This document shows positions 19,701 to 31,082 of a stretch of DNA of 64,000 nucleotides, piece by piece (position 1 is the first letter of the stretch; each line of letters begins with the position of its first letter). The notes under the pieces were generated by a model. It was given only the letters and a program-made list of their open reading frames with translations. It was not told the origin of the DNA and searched no databases. A program made the position numbers and the translations under genes. The DNA comes from Toxorhynchites rutilus septentrionalis. Its lineage: Eukaryota > Arthropoda > Insecta > Diptera > Culicidae. The stretch covers positions 55,154,205 through 55,218,204 of the forward strand of contig NC_073745.1 in NCBI RefSeq assembly GCF_029784135.1, in the 5' to 3' direction.

Positions 19701-19861
19701 TTTTTTTTTTTTTTTTTTCTGTATTATAGTGACTTTCAACGCTTCTGGCTGGTTCGTCACTTTTACCTTCCATTTTGGAAGAATGTCGGGAGTGAGAATT
19801 GAACTCGTGATCTTGAGCGTGAGAAGTATGGATGTTACCTCCACGCCAGATCGGCTCCACC
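19701..19861 (-). mobile_element. tRNA-derived SINE with T18 (A-tail) and target duplication
   Basis: On the minus strand it starts with a tRNA-like head (GGCGTGGAGGTAACATCCAT, then a B-box-like GAGTTCAATTCTC) and ends in A18 (T at 19701-19718). The exact duplication TGTTACAGAC flanks it (19691-19700 and 19862-19871). The same family occurs at 51590-51725 (plus strand). Confidence 0.85.
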
Positions 19862-22200
19862 TGTTACAGACTTAATAAACGTAAGATTTAAAGAAAATTT
19901 GTTCCTATAAATTATCTTTCATCGCCATCTGAAATTAAACCATTTTTTTGAATGCATACGTTAACACTAAAATCGATGAAAAATGAATTGGAATTTTCGA
20001 GCATTCCATTCGGTAAGTTGAAGAAAATTGTAGAATTTTGAATTGTGCTTGCCAGGCGTAAATGCTCTGATTGAGCGAGTGATTTTCGGGCGTAAACAAA
20101 ATCTAAACCACCGAAAAATCGCAACTGAGTGTCGATACTCAGAAAGAAATAATACTGATCAGTTTAGACTCGCTAAACTATGGTTTATGTTCACATAACG
20201 TATATACATAACGTTTTGTTTTTGTGTCCCGCGTTAGACTTCTGACCATCTGGTCACTTTAAAGTTAAGTAAACTTTCCTAGTATTTACTTGAATCCGTA
20301 TGAATAAAAGTTTACTTTACTAATTTGATTTTCGAATTCGAACATAGTTTTTACTTTGTCAAACATCTATCAACTGATTATTTAGGTTTCGTTTCAAAAC
20401 GTTTTTTTTTGGACGAAACATGAATTCGCGTTGAAAAAGGAATAGTGTCGACGTCTGGTGGCGACTTTCAATTAGGGACCATAGTTTGGGTCTCTATGTC
20501 GTTGGTGTAATACCTATCATATTAGAAGACACGAAGCCAGTTTTCAAATTTGAATGAAAATGTTCATATCATGTTATTTAATCACGTAAAACACTTTCTT
20601 CCGACTTTTATTTAACCCTTTGTCTATACATTTCCAACATCATTACTGAAACTTTTCACTATAATATAAAGTTGTCTCCAAAAACAATATTCGTACAAGA
20701 TTTTTTCACCACCTGCAAACAAAAGTGTTTTTCATTTAAACAGAATGCCAAATTAGTACGGAAAGGTTATTTTTCATTCATAATTTAAATGTTAAAAACG
20801 TGTTCATTTCGCCTGGAAATCAATAAATTTTTTTACGCTCCCCTAAACTAGTAAACGAAGCTCAATGCCATCAATGCGGATCGTTAACTTGTTTAACTTC
20901 AAGCGCAAGATAGCAGCATTAAACATAAATCGGATATGGCATCAAAACGAATGATAGTGTTTTCAGATCCAAAGTATGCTCATGAGCACACTTGATAATA
21001 ACGAAGTAAATACTTGGTGAATGCTGTTTTATTCATACAAAATCAGCTAAACATCCATTTTCGAAAAGTAAATACTTTGTTGTTTCTTTTATTCATACCA
21101 AACGTAGTAAAAACTTAATCTCACTGCTCGACTGCTCGAATGAAGTAAAGTAAAGGTGAATTTTGTTTTTATTCATACGGCCTAATGTCTTCACATCTGG
21201 TATCTTTATTATGTGCTCAGAGAATGTAGGAAAAAATAGAGCGCGGACTAGAAAATTAATGCACGAATACTGGGAGAACACGCTCTCCGGAGAAACGGTT
21301 TCTTCTCTTCGCTGGTGGGCATGAAGTCAATAGATTGATGGAATCTCTCATTCATACAAGCTGTTTTTTCCGAGCTTCATAGTCTCTGAGAGAAACAGCT
21401 TATGATCATATTATACTTCTGCTGGGCCATTTAACACTGTATGATTGGAAAATATAGAATTTGAGCGCCTTACAAAATAAAATTCGTTGCACTTTTGTTA
21501 TTCAGTATCTAAAATACAGAACGATTACAGATGACTGAGGGTTAACTAATCTACGTACTGACGTAATTGTTACCTTTATTTTTAGGAGCACGGCCAAGAT
21601 AAATCCATTCTCGCTTAGGGGGTGCGTATTACACACTTCTCCTATATGTCTCAACAATTGGCTTGTAGCAGTCTTCGTTTTTTTTCTTTGCTCGCATGTA
21701 CTTATAGTCAATATCTGATTGTGCACATGGTGAAAAGTCACGTATAATGTTTCGATTAGTCTTGAGTAATTCGGTTTCTCTCTCCTGTATGTGCTCCTTC
21801 GAATTTAACTCATTCCACGAACAGGGTTGTCATAATAAAATCTGCATTTTTGATCTAAAAAAATCTTTTTATCTTAGTTCTTTTTCAGAAAATCTGTATT
21901 GAAATCTGTATTGGCTTTATAAATCCAATTTTTAGCCATAATTTAAGCTTTACTATCATTTTTTGGCATAGTTATTATTGATGTGACGATGTTGATGGTA
22001 TCGATGATGGATAACTGTCAACGAATGAAGAAGGGACATTAAAATGCTATGGAGCCATGTGATACGAACAAATTCTGATGGATTATATATCGGATATGAT
22101 TTTATCTATACAGCCATTCCATGTCAAACCAATATAGTGGTTCACAGATTTTCGTGAAAAGTTGTAATCTTGTTATTTATCGCAAAATATTAGACTCATA

Positions 22201-22711
22201 TTAAATTCTTTTTATTATGGTGCCCCTTTTCATTTTAGGGTGGTCTAAAAAATCATTTCCGCATTTTTCCACGTTTACCCGCTCAGCACACGCTATGAAT
22301 GTTATCAGAAAGGGTCTTACAAACAACTTTAACAAAGGATACAAAAAATTCTCATCACGACTCTTGACATCCAACATATTGGACCAAGTTATATCTGAGA
22401 CACTCAATTTTTTCCCCATGAGATTCGTCTTGAGTAGACTGAATTCGTTATCCAAACTTTGTCTATTACCTGCTTCAATGAACTGAGGGAATTAGCGCAT
22501 CAAACTATTAAGGTTTGGTAGCTTGACGAAAGGCCGCAACTTTGATAACCGGATCGCTGAAATCAAATCGCTTTAAAATCTGTTCGAGTTCAATATAGAA
22601 GTCACAACAAATCGAATTGAAGGTCCGCTTCCTATACTTTTTCAACTTCTTCTTCTCGATATCAACGTAAACATCCTCAGGCTCCTTCAGGAAGTCTTCG
22701 AAATCCTTCAC
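22201..22711 (-). pseudogene. hAT transposase C-terminal remnant
   Basis: On the minus strand, one reading frame gives CCDFYIELEQILKRFDFSDP (22711-22508). Downstream in another frame comes FLYPLLKLFVRPFLI then ACAERVN (22455-22201). The first resembles the RFxFxDP block and the second the C-terminal dimerisation region (xxxSSAxxERVFS) of hAT transposases. The order and spacing fit a hAT C-terminus. Frame breaks between the pieces and the absence of the catalytic N-terminal half make it dead. Confidence 0.5.
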
Positions 22712-22983
22712 ATCAAGGTCAGTATCAGCGAATCATTGCACGTAGCTCTCAAAACATAAGCTACTCAACATGATCAACAATAACATACTTGTCTCATTAT
22801 AAAGTTCGCAAAATTGAAAACTTACTGATTTAAAATTCCAATTGACTTTGTTGATGAGCGGTATGCAATGTTCAGGAACAGTATAATCGGTTTAGTCATA
22901 GGATCGTTTAAATGAATTAATCCATGAATTAATCTCCAACGAAAGACATCTCGTTGCGTTGGGTTCAACTTTTTTATAAATCA

Positions 22984-23500
22984 AGGATCTACCTAGGCGG
23001 TCTCCGTAGCCACATTGGTTGCGCGTTCGCTATCGATCGTGAGTTCAAAACTCAGTTATTATCGATCGTGAGCTCAAAACTCAGGACCCTCATTGACCAT
23101 CTTTGTGTTGTTACAGAATAGCTACGTCCACGCAACAATCATCAGCGATGGAGATCGATCCACGGTCGAAATAAGTTCGATTCATCCATACAACTGCTCT
23201 GCTCTGCAAGACACACCGGGCTGCTGTTCTATAAATAACTCAACAATGATCAATCAACTGTCTCCGCTGTCCGGTGGTCCAACTGGATAATGGAAGAACA
23301 GAAAGAATACTCTTATGCCTAAATGGCTACTGTGTGAATGTACCATATGTAATGGTATAGAAGGAATACTGGCGAACGGCACCTGTGTAATGTACTAATT
23401 ATAGATATGATAACCATGTGACATGTACACGATTAAAATTCGGCTCTGTTACAGCTAAAATGCTAATGAGCCTTAAATAAATAAATGGGATAAAAAAAAA
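22984..23500 (+). mobile_element. tRNA-derived SINE with LINE-like 3' tail
   Basis: The 5' end has a tRNA-like promoter: A-box-like GGCGGTCTCCGTAGCCACAT..., then B-box-like GAGTTCAAAACTC. The B-box region is duplicated (ATCGATCGTGAGTTCAAAAC and again with one change). A ~350-nt unrelated body follows. The 3' end is ATGAGCCTTAAATAAATAAA, then GGGAT and A9. The tail shares ATGAGCCTTAA...GGATAAAAAA with the end of the I-type LINE at 10.7 kb. A Feilai-like identity is possible but not proven. Target duplication not found. Confidence 0.65.
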
Positions 23501-23999
23501 TTAGTGGGTTATATCTATGATATAACCGCAAGGTTCACGTGGAACTATCTTAGCTTAGCAATCATTCGTTTGTATTGATTAAATTCTTGATTGAATGAAA
23601 CAGTTTCCAAATTCAATTGAGTTCAATATATTTGCTCTGTGAGTGAAAAAAATGAACAAATGCCGTGTAAAGTCAATTCATTTATTGTGATTGATTGTTC
23701 TTCGTTACAAGTAAATTTAATGACGGACCTTTTACGTTTGGTATGATGACTAGAACAAAATATATGTACGGAAGAATTATCAAACGTTTGATGAACCAGC
23801 CTAAGGCTGAAAATCTTTCCAATAAAGACAAAAAAAAATTATCAAACGATTATTTTATTTTACATTTCCCTCTGAAGTTTACATCCCAAAAGTGTACATA
23901 CTTCTCGAATCTCGAATTTGCTTGAAACTGGGAAGTTCATTCGCTTCTAGTGGCTGCACGATTTTCCCAGGTTCCTAAGTTTAGAAGATCATGTTAGGA

Positions 24000-24560
24000 C
24001 AGACATATTCCACTCTGCACAAAGGCAAGCGAGGACAAAAGTACTCGCAGTTTGCATTTATTTGCAGAGCCGATTTCCCCAGAAACCTCGGCTTTGAAGT
24101 CTGTGTTAGGGAAACACATTTCAATCGGAACAAAAATACCCCCGATTTGTATGAATTCGCAATGCCGATTTCCCCACGCTTCATGGATTTGAAGTCTGTG
24201 TTAGGGAAACACATTCCAGTCGGAACAAAAATACCCCCGACTTGCATGAATTTGAAATACCGATTTCTCCAGGCACCTTGGTTTAGAAATCTCTATTAGG
24301 GAACACATTTCGGTGGGAACAAAAGCTCCCCCTACTTTCGTGTGTTCTTTTTCTTCTTTTTGGCTTTAAGAGGGTTTAAACTTTTCAGTTCACTCGCCTC
24401 TAGGCTCTTGGCAATGCCGATTTCGCTGCTTGGTTTTAAAGTCTGTGTTAGGGAACATTTTTCGATGAGAACAAAAGTCCCCCTACTTTCATGTATTTGC
24501 AATGCCGATTTCCCCAAGGCTGCTTGGTTTTGATGGTTGTGTTAGGGAAACCGTAAATCG
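24000..24560 (+). repeat. Degenerate ~95-bp tandem array
   Basis: At least four to five units carry the block AAGTCTGTGTTAGGGAAACA at about 24096, 24191, 24285 (diverged), 24440 and 24533, each preceded by CCGATTTCCCC and followed by GGAACAAAA...CCCC. One spacing is interrupted by a CTTTTTCTTCTTTTTGG stretch at ~24350. It lies inside the hAT element. Confidence 0.75.
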
Positions 24561-26216
24561 GGCCAATCAAAACGATGCAGTTAGGGCGTTTAGATAACGC
24601 CTAATATTTTACAGTTATTCAATTGTTTATCTAATGAAAAACAACATTTTGTTAGTTGCGATAGATGCGTAGAAATATTCCCTATCAAGTGATGCAAACA
24701 TCTCTCCTATCCAGTACGAAATGTTCGAGCTATAAGCATTCGAAATCTTTCATTTTTTCCTGCATGTTCTGTGTTTAGGTTTTCATTTTACCCTCCATAT
24801 ATTCCGGTTAGACGTAGTCCCACGTCAAAAAAGGATCTACCTATGTATGCGCTGTATAAATTCAATATTTAAAACTGAATTTCAGTAAATTCACTATTTT
24901 TGCTGAAAATCTGTAATTGTGTATATACAGAATCTGTATCTGAAATTTGTCCAAATATCTGTAAAATACAGAATGTTCTGTATATGTGGCAACCCTGAAC
25001 ATGAGGAATCAGGACATTATGTTGAATATGAAGGTCAAAAAAGAGATGACTCTCATTCATGTCATGAAGAATGTGAATTGGTGAAAAAATTATTGTCACC
25101 AATCAATAACATTATTTCAAAAAATCTGTATATGTATATGAAATCCAACAGATTACAGATTATCTGTAACTACAGATTCTTGGTTTTAAAAATGCTGAAA
25201 AATCTGTAGAAATACAGATTATTCTGTAGATTTGCTAACCCTGTCCACGAATCGGTACGCTCCTCGCTTGCGCCTATCCTTGTCCAGAAGTGTTTCCATT
25301 CTGTGCATGTGCATTTCAGCGTGCCAAACGCTGGATGTTACCTGGCATGGTTTCCGTGTTTTCATTTTGACTAACACTATGTATCCTTCTGATCATTTAT
25401 GCTTCTTCAGGGCCTAAAAATATTGAAACTATTAATTAAAACGCAATGGAATCGTAAACACAAGCAGCGCAAAAAAACGAAAAACTTCGAATAAAAAATT
25501 TTAACTTCAATCGAATGATACTCCATAATCGTAGAAAAAGTGAGTGAGTTTTCGGATTTCGTTCGTATTTCAGAAAATACAACAATGACTTCTCCATCAT
25601 ACGATCCTCCAGGACAGCATGATTTCAGTCTAAATCGACGTACTGTTTATTGATTGTCGAGCTTTTCCCGACGTTCTATCAAAGTGTACATTGTTTAAAG
25701 TATAGGTGTATTGTGTGTGTAACTATAACTGAAAACGTTTGTATATTTGAAACTAAGTATAAGTTAGCGGTTAGAGATATGGAATACTGGAATGCATTGG
25801 AATATTCGAGACAGGAAAGGGGCGTCGTTAATCGTGCTCTCATTACGAAGTTCGTCGTATAATGGCTTAAACATTAATAGGAAAAACAATAACTGTGCTC
25901 TTGTGTGTATGTGGATTGGTATGTTTCGTTTCGCTCCCTTGAACATTGTATGTTATCCATTGTCTATCATCTTACACAAATAAATTAACTAAATTAAATC
26001 TAGTGTGAACCAAAAAAAAACTCCTATTCAGTGCATGGTTAGAAGGAAGAAATGCATGCGCTCCTTCTTCTCGACGTGTCGTTGAGTTATGAAATCTTTC
26101 ACCAAACGTATGCAGTTTATGTCATAACGCGTTACAAGCTATTAGTCGAACGAAAAACGTGGCAAAACGTGACACAATACACTTATTTATGAATAAACAA
26201 TCTAACAAAACGTAAA

Positions 26217-27185
26217 CTAGAACAAAAAATCCAACACGGTGAATACGAGAATGGAGAGATTGCTCTGACGTGTATTATTTGCCGAGCCACTAGCGTTTCG
26301 CGATTGGCTGCTGCTCCTGTTGGCCACCGAGTTGGTGTTACTGCTGGTTGGCGCTCTTACCGCAGTTGAAATACTAGTATTATTAGTATTATTATTAGGA
26401 GTAGCGGCACTAGTAGTGGCACGTGGCGCAGAGGCGGGATGATCATTTTTAGAATGGACACTTCGCTGTTCGCCAGCAACGGTGCCAGGTACCTGATCGG
26501 CAGCCCGACTGTGGTTGGTGACCGACATGGATGCGGTAGACATGAGCTGATCGTACGAGTGACGTCGTTGACGTAGAAGACGTCTCCGTCGGCGACGCCG
26601 ATTCTCTGCCCGATTGTCAAAATGATGACTCTGGATAACAGCGAAATCATTTTCATCCTGGAAAGCATCCTCCTCGTCGGCCAGCATGTCTACATCCTCC
26701 GGATCGAATTCAATCGAGTCGCAATGCTCGAAGAACCATCCGTCACCGGTTTTACTGTTTATACCCATCGTCTGCCGCAACGTGTGACTGTTGCTAGCGG
26801 CGCTGCCATTCACAAAATGATCCTCCCGCTCCGAATGACAGTGATGGTGGTGGTGATGATCGTGATGATTAGTGGCAGGATAGTCGTAATGGTTAACATC
26901 AACATCAACAACAACGATATCGTTCAAATGCTCATCGAGACTATTGTAATAGGTACCGATAATGCCGTGATGTGAATGATGACCGCGTCCTACACCTCCT
27001 GGTCCTCCTGCTCCACCTCCTATGCCACCACCCAGGATGCTGCCCGAAATCGGTGTCGACGTCACGAGCTGTGGATGCATCAGCAGGGTCCCGTCGGGTG
27101 CGTGACACAGCTCCAGGGAACCTCCGCGCTCCCCCAGGAACCACTCGGACCGAGTGCGCATCCGAGCCGCTTGCCGCTCGTGGAC
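26217..27185 (-). CDS. Large exon of an unidentified host gene (acidic, His-, Arg- and Ser-rich)
   Basis: A strong acceptor (CTGTCTAG, AG at 27187-27186) precedes GTC CAC GAG, which opens a frame running to TAG 26217-26219. The upstream exon ends in phase 0 (…FLPQ), and this exon starts in phase 0, so the two join cleanly. The protein has an ordered start (ARMRTRSEWFLGERGGSLEL), a Gly-rich patch, a His run (HHDHHHHHHCH), an acidic block (EFDPEDVDMLADEEDAF), an Arg run (RRRRRRRLLRQRR) and a Ser/Thr/Asn tail. A good internal donor (GCG then GTAAGA at 26360) could end the exon at 26361; read-through instead gives a hydrophobic C-terminus (NLSILVFTVLDFLF). Family not recognised. Confidence 0.65.
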   Translation of the reverse strand, partial: VHERQAARMRTRSEWFLGERGGSLELCHAPDGTLLMHPQLVTSTPISGSILGGGIGGGAGGPGGVGRGHHSHHGIIGTYYNSLDEHLNDIVVVDVDVNHYDYPATNHHDHHHHHHCHSEREDHFVNGSAASNSHTLRQTMGINSKTGDGWFFEHCDSIEFDPEDVDMLADEEDAFQDENDFAVIQSHHFDNRAENRRRRRRRLLRQRRHSYDQLMSTASMSVTNHSRAADQVPGTVAGEQRSVHSKNDHPASAPRATTSAATPNNNTNNTSISTAVRAPTSSNTNSVANRSSSQSRNASGSANNTRQSNLSILVFTVLDFLF

Positions 27186-27329
27186 CTAGACAGTGTATCG
27201 TTTGGGGGGAGGATCAAACCGGAACCGGATTCCGGACAGGGGAAATTGTTCGTGGAGGCACAAGGGAGAAGAAAAAAGACAGAGAGCAAAAAAACAGACG
27301 GGAGGCAAAATTGAGATTCGGTGGACGCT

Positions 27330-27380
27330 AATAATAGAAACTACGGTGGTTGTAGTGGTTGTGGTCGAGGTGGTGGTTGA
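27330..27380 (+). repeat. Short GGT/GTG-rich simple sequence
   Basis: A run of imperfect GGTGGTTGTAGTGGTTGTGG-type triplets lies in the intron just upstream (minus-strand sense) of the 26.2-27.2 kb exon. Low-complexity intronic DNA. Confidence 0.6.
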
Positions 27381-27399
27381 AAAGATTAGTTTCCAGCTA

Positions 27400-29540
27400 T
27401 GGTAAATGTGTACCACTAAATCAATGCAGGTACTATCAGGGAATTTACGAATCATGATCACTATGAATAATTGAACCAATCCAAAATAATAAATGTGACA
27501 ACAATTTCTACTTTATTGCTACTGAAAAAATAAGCTTCAATTAAGTCCAAAGTTAGTATGCACCATGTCTTCTACATCTAAGATGTTCTAATTAATGAAT
27601 TTGAGAAATTATCAATAACATAGGATCGTCCGATTGCCTTTTCTGAAAAAAAAATCCGTGAATAATATCAGCTGCTTTTTGTTATGGCCTCTATTAGTCG
27701 CATATTCCATATAATAGTAATTTAATTTTGATTGTACCTTCCAGTATCGGTTTCAAAATGCGAGTTAGAAAAGTGTGCAGTGTGAAGAAATGCAATTAAA
27801 TCTAATGGAATATAAAACAACCGATAGCATGATATGAATTTTATCGCCTTGAGTAATAAGTTCTCTATGACACTAAGTTGATACAACGGTCCTCTTTACT
27901 GAGAGGAAATTTCAGTTCGATCTACCATTTAGTTTGTTTGATAAATTTTCGCTGTCTCATGAATCAATTCATAAACTTTTCAAGATTTTGTAGGCATGAC
28001 ACGCGTCGCTGCTCGACTTTTCTATGGAAGGGTTACATTTTCTTCAAACACTTGAATCTTAAGCTCAGAAGATGAATAACGAACATTAACAAATTCGTCG
28101 AAAAATATCAGATTTGGGAACAGAACTCATGAACTTTGCGCCAATATAACGAACCATGTCACAAGGCTATGCGTCCTATCATTACCATTGAGCCTTCGAT
28201 TCGGTTCCAATCATTGTCGCATCGAGCGAAATTCTGCATCATGGTATTCGATTGATTCTGATCAAATCGATGCCCTTGCTCTAGTGACAGTGTTTTGTAC
28301 AATTTAAAACGTTCTTCAAATATTTTAAAAAGGTGTGCATCTAAGTTCTCGCGCTTTCCCTAGTCCGTGAATAGTTTAAGGTGAAGGCGGAAGCTAGCCA
28401 TTGTAGTAGTATAGGTGAGCCCACGTGTAAAAATGGGGTAATAATGTTTATGAGAGAAGAGCAAAGCACACGTAAATAGATCAATTCACTTATCAGACTG
28501 TGTGGCGCTTTATTAACACGAGTCTTTGAATACATTTGAAAAAAAAAATAACAATTCAATACTAAAGTAAAATGTATAAACGATATGTTCCGAAGAACAA
28601 TTGCAAATATAAATATATATATATAGAAGGTGCATTTGCATATGAAGTAAAATTATGATTATACGCGAGCGTAACATGAGCAAAGTTATAACACATGCGA
28701 ATTGGGGCTCTTTTGGTTTTAACAAGTTCTTCCGCATAGTAACTCGATGTCGATGATTCCTTAATATTTTCCTTCGTTGATCGTATTGTTTTCACATATT
28801 CGCGTTGGATAGCCTTAACCCTTCACTTCGTTGGCCGAGGCATTTTGATTGAATGTAATACTTTTCCGTTTACTGTTTTTGAAAGCATAGGCAGCCGTGG
28901 CAGTGAGCTCTGCAATACAATTTCCTCACCCAATGTTAAAGTTGCTAAAACTTACATTATAGACTCATTAAACGTAAAAACAATAATTCTATTGATATCA
29001 ACACAATTTTATTCTATTGATTTACATGACACGAAACGCTATGACTCAGGAATAACATTTTATTAAGTGGTTTTTATATCTGTTTCGATGATGTTGTCTG
29101 GCATCAGTGTCGAAAAAATAACAATGCTTTCACCAATACAAACAAAACCATAGCCGAAGATTGAAAAATGAAAATTTAACTTTCAGAGCACTAGCTCGAG
29201 TTTTCCGACGTTTTTCACTATACAGTGCGACAGCAGATAAAAATTTAATATCTTGTGAGTAATCGATTAGAGTTTGGTTGATAATACTTGATGGGAAATG
29301 TGCGAAAACGATAATTTTTTTCACACTGTTTCGCAAAATTATTGATTTTCGGGCGAGGGGTGAGGGAGGGAGATGAAAGAAATGAGCGCCATTGTGGTAG
29401 CCATTTGTGGCTAGTTTCCACCTTCACCTTAAATTAATGAAAATTGGAAGAATTCATATTTTCCCATTTTCCCATACATTTGTTCCGTCCCTTTATGCGC
29501 GAAGAGCAACGAATGCATCAGCGAGGTGCAAAATAAATTC
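27400..29540. other. Intronic DNA; nothing recognised
   Basis: AT-rich sequence inside the large minus-strand intron (43388 to 27185). Short ORFs have no family features. A short (AT)n patch lies at ~28615-28625. Confidence 0.35.
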
Positions 29541-29546
29541 GTTTAT

Positions 29547-29910
29547 TTACGCTCGCTCGGACTGCAAATACAACGTCCGTTCTGCAGATAATGTGGAGAG
29601 AAGAAATATTGCGATTTAAGTGCCGCGCGGTTTTCAACTTTTAATAAATTTATCGAATATATAGGGTATAAATAACCCATTCGCTATTTCAGTTGATAGT
29701 CTCAATCCAGCTAGCGAGCATGATGAAGCTGCGAGTTAATTTGACAATCTGATAAAATCGGGTTTTTATGGCTTGATTCGCAAAGCCGTGTCCCTTACGC
29801 AGTATTAGCATTCAAGGGTCGATGCCCTTGTCAGTGCTACCAAATATTTATACTGAAAATCATTTTTAAATTTCTATACTGTTTGTTCTCGCCGGCAATA
29901 ATTTTGCACG
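29547..29910 (+). repeat. Dispersed TATA-containing repeat (parts A and B contiguous)
   Basis: It matches 11690-11880 (part A) and 14590-14740 (part B). Part A carries GGGTATAAATAA followed by TATTTCAG and CTAGCGAGCATGATG. Part B carries CTTGTCAGTGCTACCAAAT and TGTTTGTTCTCGCCGGCAAT. A CTAGCGAGCAT-containing fragment also occurs at ~48930. A promoter-bearing mobile element end is one reading; no coding sequence is attached. Confidence 0.5.
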
Positions 29911-30074
29911 TTAACAATGCAATCTTGTCTAGCACAACACCATTCTATTATTCTGACAGAACCCGAATAACGTTACAGTAAAAATCTTAATCTTTTGAGG
30001 CCTTCCATGAATCACCCAAATTGAGAGCTCATATTAGTGAACCGTTGCTGACCCAGACCATGTATCATCAATGG

Positions 30075-30328
30075 TGTCGGAGTGGAAATCGTGAACTTCC
30101 ACCGATTACTCGCAGCAGTACTAAACGCACACACAAAGCGTGATGAGGTACTTTCTCCCGCGAATGTAATGGTCATATATACATACTCACAACCAAATTG
30201 TATGGAACAATTCAATAAAGTTACTAGTCTGAATTTATATCTTGAAGATAAAACACGCGTTTTTCATTTTTTACCCGCATTTCGCTTACGACAGCTAAAT
30301 CTCCACGAGTCGAAGATTGATTCCAACA
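30075..30328 (+). repeat. Left LTR of BEL/Pao element
   Basis: 254 bp, 5'-TG...CA-3'. The start follows the AATGG duplication. It contains TATATATACATACTC and an ATTCAATAAAG polyadenylation-like word. Confidence 0.9.
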
Positions 30329-30449
30329 TATTGGTCCTTCGAACCGGATAGGGACCGTCGGCGAATAATTTACGCGTTATATCCGTGAATTTCCTGAATC
30401 TCTATCCGGATAATCGATCCTAGAGTAGTGGACGAATAATAATCGCAAT

Positions 30450-31082
30450 ATGTCGAGAAGTGATAAAGCTAGCGTCTCGGACCAAGCTCATGAAGACAAT
30501 GCCATTGTATTCGGTAAATTATTTCGCGAAAAGAAATCGTTTGACGCGCGGTTGAAACGAGTTGATTATAATGTGAAGAAATTTTGTGAAGAAGGTGAAA
30601 TTGACGACGTAGACATCCAATCAGAACTGGAAAGTCTACAAAATATATGGAATGGTTATCTTAACGTGCATAAGCGGATGGTAAATGTATGTGCCGATAG
30701 TGAAGTGGATACGGTTCTTGATGAAATGTCCAATTTCGAAGAAAAATCGATCGAGTTAAAAACCACGCTTCTGAAATTATTGCGAAGAGTCGAACAATCC
30801 TCGACACCGCATGGTAGCCACGCTACTGCACAAGTTGGCGCCGACGCCATTCAACAATTGGCTGAACAGCAAGCAAAGTTTCTACGAATCTTTTCATCTA
30901 CTTTCACCAATCAATCACTAAACGCTACAACCGCTACTGCCAATAGTGATGTTAAATTACCGCGCGTGAATATTCCAATATTCAGTGGAAATTTCCTCGA
31001 ATGGCAATCGTTTATCGATTTGTTCGAAAGCTCAGTGGACAATAATGCATCGCTACCAAAAATTGTACTTTCTGAAATCTAA
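30450..31082 (+). pseudogene. BEL/Pao gag N-terminus, frameshifted
   Basis: A 210-codon frame from an ATG shows the BEL-type gag start: charged coiled-coil-like region (residues 20-120), then LPRVNIPIFSGNFLEWQSF and DLFESSVDNNASLPK, the hallmark of the DUF1759 gag domain. Just after that the frame leaves into a stop (TAA 31080-31082), while the expected continuation (KLYFLKSNLAGEA) appears in another frame from ~31060. A small deletion at the repeated CAAAAAT words probably caused the shift. The protein would be the structural capsid precursor; here it is truncated. Confidence 0.8.

Larger units (their letters stand above)
18411..21182. mobile_element. TIR element (GGYCGTATGAATAAAAA ends, TA target duplication)
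   Basis: The left end reads GGTCGTATGAATAAAAA (18411-18427) and the right end is its inverted copy with one change (to 21182). Both ends are flanked by TA (18409-18410 and 21183-21184). Several internal copies of the same words (ATTCATAC, GTATGAATAAAA, AAGTAAA) occur at 20300, 21030 and 21090. The TA duplication points to the Tc1/mariner-pogo group. It carries a decayed Tc1-like transposase in reverse and a SINE, so it is a nested composite and not a single intact element. A second weaker inverted pair (CTGACCAGACG at ~18470, and CTGACCATCTGGTCAC near 20251-20262) suggests another element inside it. Confidence 0.6.
21822..25243. mobile_element. Decayed hAT element with perfect 8-bp target duplication
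   Basis: The ends are CAGGGTTGTCA... (21822) and the inverted ...TTGCTAACCCTG (to 25243). The flanking 8-mers are identical, TCCACGAA at 21814-21821 and 25244-25251; 8-bp duplications are the hAT signature. A minus-strand hAT-like transposase remnant lies near the left end. Subterminal regions are rich in repeats of TACAGATTNTCTGTA-type words. The element has taken a SINE (22984-23500) and holds a ~95-bp tandem array (24000-24560). An additional GGCAACCCTG terminus at ~24993-25002 suggests a second related end nested near the right edge. Confidence 0.7.

Noticed and set aside
24000..24560. CRISPR-like array of regularly spaced repeats
   Set aside because: Units are ~95 bp and diverge over their whole length; no short conserved repeat with unique spacers, and the context is a eukaryotic transposon.
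26972..27331. Plus-strand frames of ~110-120 codons at 27 kb
   Set aside because: Shadows of the minus-strand host exon; no motif and they run into simple intronic repeats.
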